A stretch of DNA of 6,661 nt from Dehalococcoidales bacterium. Lineage in GTDB: Bacteria; Chloroflexota; Dehalococcoidia; Dehalococcoidales; UBA2162. The stretch is from contig NYYM01000092.1 in NCBI GenBank assembly GCA_002685815.1, positions 1 to 6,661 of the forward strand, read 5' to 3'. Shown piece after piece: positions 4,693 through 6,661 of the stretch (position 1 is the first letter of the stretch; every line of letters begins with the position of its first letter). The translations under genes were made by a program, and so were the position numbers. Below the pieces are notes generated by a model. It saw only the letters and a program-made list of their open reading frames with translations, did not search any database and was not told where the DNA came from.

Positions 4693-6456
4693 CTATCGCC
4701 AGGCGTCGATGCTGTAAGACGGACCGTGACCGCCGCCGAATCGTAGGGAAGATGTTTCCTGGCAATCGCAGACAATTATGCAGTAATTTTCAAAGGGGTC
4801 GTCCCCTCCGGCCGGTACCATATAATCATCCTCTAGTTCTCTCCAGTGCTTGCCGGAAGTCTTTTCTATCCCCATCCAGCCATTTGTGGTTAGATCAGGA
4901 CCGCCCCGCATCCGGTATGTCTTTACCGGCTCAAAGCTCTTCTTCCACATGTGCTCATATATCTCTTCTTTGGACTTGAAACCAAAGTCCTTCAGGTCAT
5001 GAGCCATCTGGGGAACAAAGACCAGGGTGACACCTCCCTCATGAGTTCTCCAGATGCCGTCGATAATATAATCGACATAGTTGTGGGGTCCTGGTATGCC
5101 CTTGACATCGAGGAATCTGGCTAAGGCCCCGTGACCGCTCTTCTGAAGGGCACGGTATCCGCCCGGCGGGTGTTCCTGTCCCATCCCCCATCCGCGCGGC
5201 CTGGTGACCATGATGATGCTTTCATCTTTCCGGTAGCCGAGCTCTTCGTTTAAGCCTTTCCAGCCCTCCGGTAATGCTTCTGCGTACTCGGCAAATATGA
5301 AGCCACCATTGGTAATCGGACTCCCAAAACCGGTCGATATTGTGGTTACGCTTTCTATATACCCACCCAGGTTGCGCAACATCAGACTGCCGACGCGGCC
5401 GATGGTCTTGTTGGCCGGGTTTCCGGGATTGAACATACCGTAGCTGACATTCATCCCTATCTCTTTGTAGATGGGACCGCTGACGATGAACGCGCCGCCG
5501 CCACCCCGCCCGTCAGCGGTGCCACCCCCGGATTCGGCAATGGCCAGCACTACCGGGAAGTCCTCCGGCTGACAGCCGGCCATCACTGCATTGACCGCCA
5601 CTTGCTCTACCGTAGCTGTCCTGTACATCGGCATGAACATCACCGGCTGGCCCTTTTTCAACTTAATCCTTCCCACACCGGACCCTTGCCCGCCCATCTC
5701 CATATCACGCTGGATGGTTATCAACTCATCCGGTTTGTGGCTGGTGCCGGCCAGCATCCTCTCCACTCGCTCTTCGGTGGGGATGACTATCGGCAGGCCA
5801 TCCGTGTACTTGGACCAGGGAGCATTGAGTATCCCGGGAATAATCTCGGTCTGCCGGTAAAACTCTTCGGCTTCCTCCAGTGTGCCTTCGAAGAGTATCC
5901 TCGGATGATCGGGCGCCCACCGGCCGCTTTCCTTCTCCCGCTCGGTCAGAGGATCGGTGAGAGCTTCAATCAGCGGCTCAAACCAGTTGTCCACATCCTC
6001 CGGTCCCGGCAGGGTCCGTGAAGCTTCGATAAATCTCAGACTGGGGACGCCGTACAACGTTAGATCATGCTTGACCTTTTCTGTCTCTTCGGTGTGGTCA
6101 ATGAGTACCGTCGGAATACCGGCTTTCTCAAGTTCTGCTAAATAAGGCAACTGCCTGTTTACTGCCCCATGTCACCAGCAGACCCCCAGTATCACGGCAT
6201 CGGTCGTCTTCCTTTCCTCTTCTGATAATCGGAGAGGAGTAGGTGTGTACCCTTTCTTGACCGTCCAGTTGACATTGGGATAATCACCCTTCAATCTTTT
6301 CTCCAGGGGTATGGTGATATCCGGCTCTCCACAGATACTGAAATGAATGGTTTTTCCATCGAGTGAATTCAAACGCGGTGCCAGGGGAAATGTATCCACC
6401 GCGGCTTGGGTACCAACCGGGTTGAGACACTTGTACTTTTTTTCCGTTTCTGCCAT
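4693..6456 (-). CDS. UGSC-like selenoprotein with in-frame UGA (Sec95), large C-terminal domain
   Basis: Read through the TGA at 6172-6174, this is one 587-residue protein. Residues 1-94 carry LNPVGTQAA and LAPRLNSLDGKTI, then the strand DAVILGVCW that leads into Sec95. After it come LEKAGIPTVLID (109-120) and YGVPSLRFIEASR (135-147), a Rossmann/thioredoxin-like pattern I recall from the UGSC (seleno)protein family. A C-terminal domain follows from about 217: DGLPIVIPTEERVERMLAGT (219-238), AVNAVMAGCQPEDFPVVLA (287-305), a Gly-rich stretch (310-321), GNPAN (345-349) and the terminal SYSIDAWR. There is no signal peptide or membrane segment. Function is unknown, probably thiol/selenol redox chemistry. 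The redox motif is Cys93-Trp-Sec95 and lacks the UxxC Cys. Start: ATG at 6456 with AAGGAG 7 nt upstream. Stop is TAG. It lies 114 bp after a paralogous gene with no clear promoter between. The alternative is a nonsense-mutated pseudogene. Confidence 0.8.
6137..6171 (-). promoter_or_regulatory. Candidate bacterial SECIS element
   Basis: Directly after the UGA, the minus-strand RNA folds as AGGC (6156-6153), loop AGUU (6152-6149), GCCU (6148-6145). Beneath it, after a C versus UA internal loop, UAAA (6161-6158) pairs with UUUA (6142-6139), and GC (6165-6164) with GC (6138-6137) across a 2-nt bulge. The apical loop begins 19 nt after the UGA and has G at its second position. This agrees with the general bacterial SECIS rules as I recall them (loop 16-37 nt downstream, short loop, G in the first two loop bases). 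The loop GU matches the bases SelB contacts in E. coli. Folding was done by eye. Confidence 0.65.
6172..6174 (-). other. Recoded UGA, selenocysteine codon
   Basis: TGA stands in frame between codons 94 and 96 of the selenoprotein gene. The frame continues open for 492 codons beyond it, with family-like sequence starting immediately. It is the only in-frame TGA in any gene of the window. Confidence 0.75.
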
Positions 6457-6463
6457 TTCTACT

Positions 6464-6469
6464 CTCCTT
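6464..6469 (-). promoter_or_regulatory. Shine-Dalgarno of the selenoprotein gene
   Basis: On the minus strand AAGGAG lies 7 nt before the ATG at 6456, near-ideal spacing. The TTG at 6150, where naive ORF calling begins the second half, has no such site. This supports translation from 6456 through the UGA. Confidence 0.85.
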
Positions 6470-6570
6470 GGATTAATTCTGCCATTTAGTCCTGACTACC
6501 CACTTCTCTTCTCACCTATCACCCCTTCGACTGCCAATTTCCTGTCTCAAATCAAAAAGCGAGTCAGGTC

Positions 6571-6661
6571 TTACCGCCAGGCGTCTATACTGAAAGACGG
6601 GGCAGCGGCATTACGACCGCCGCTGAGGGTAAGGACTACTTCCTCCGGTCCACCGGCAACA
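6571..6661 (-). CDS. C-terminal end of a paralogue of the selenoprotein gene, 5' part beyond the window
   Basis: Only the last 29 codons and the TAA stop are visible. They read AGGPEEVVLTLSGG followed by RNAAAPSFSIDAWR. The end SFSIDAWR matches SYSIDAWR of the downstream selenoprotein, with a glycine-rich segment before it in both, and the DNA around the two stop codons is also similar. The CxC present near the C-terminus of the selenoprotein is absent here. It is on the same strand, 114 bp upstream, so a tandem duplication and a shared transcript are likely. Whether this copy also carries a UGA cannot be seen. Confidence 0.75.
   Translation of the reverse strand, partial: VAGGPEEVVLTLSGGRNAAAPSFSIDAWR

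Noticed and set aside
4693..6150. Separate 485-residue gene starting at TTG 6150
   Set aside because: The TTG has no Shine-Dalgarno at proper distance and lies inside the SECIS hairpin. The upstream 94 residues are in the same frame, have an excellent ribosome-binding site and complete the N-terminal fold.
6172..6174. TGA as a general Trp codon (recoded genetic code)
   Set aside because: There is only one in-frame TGA in about 1,880 codons, while dozens of Trp are encoded by TGG. A reassigned code would show many more.
6172..6174. TGA as a simple nonsense mutation (pseudogene)
   Set aside because: Not excluded outright, but the frame is intact on both sides, no other lesions are seen, and a SECIS-like hairpin sits at the right distance. 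The position also corresponds to a redox site.

Overview
The window holds six protein-coding genes, two of them cut by the window edges, on a moderately GC-rich bacterial chromosome or contig. Five are on the minus strand and one on the plus strand. From left to right they are: tsaD (tRNA t6A modification, C-terminal part missing), a MATE-family multidrug/cation antiporter, a plus-strand six-bladed NHL beta-propeller resembling peptidyl-hydroxyglycine amidating lyase, a crotonase-fold acyl-CoA enzyme, a large UGSC-like gene interrupted in frame by one UGA, and at the right edge the last 29 codons of a second gene with a related C-terminus. Gene content and the TsaD sequence would fit an uncultured Chloroflexota of the Dehalococcoidia type. 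That is inference from general resemblance only; the window has no rRNA or other strong taxonomic marker.

The main result is at 4693-6456. Simple ORF calling splits it into a 94-residue N-terminal ORF and a 485-residue ORF that begins at a TTG. Both are in the same frame and are separated by one TGA codon (6172-6174) plus seven sense codons. Just after the TGA is a hairpin whose apical loop starts 19 nt downstream and carries a G at its second position, as expected of a bacterial SECIS element. The TGA follows a predicted beta strand at the start of what looks like a thioredoxin- or UGSC-type redox site. I therefore read the region as one 587-residue selenoprotein with Sec at residue 95 in an unusual Cys-Trp-Sec motif. 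No other in-frame TGA occurs in about 1,880 codons here, and tryptophan is regularly encoded by TGG, so a general reassignment of UGA is unlikely. The partial upstream gene ends in almost the same C-terminal motif (SIDAWR), so these are probably tandem paralogues, perhaps co-transcribed.

Regulation is readable in places. The amidating-lyase-like gene has a good sigma70-type promoter (TTGACT-17-TATACT) and a strong Shine-Dalgarno that fix its start at 2562. The crotonase gene has TTGTAA-17-TATAAT with a 6-bp dyad (TTGATG/CATCAA) bracketing the -10. tsaD has an extended -10 (TGCTATAAT) so close to its ATG that the mRNA may be leaderless. The 359-bp divergent region between the MATE and lyase-like genes contains a perfect 7-bp inverted repeat. 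Hairpins without U-tracts follow the MATE and selenoprotein genes.

Functionally, the selenoprotein, the crotonase and the lyase-like propeller could belong to an accessory catabolic neighbourhood, but they lie on different strands with their own promoters, so no single pathway is shown. tsaD is a housekeeping gene.
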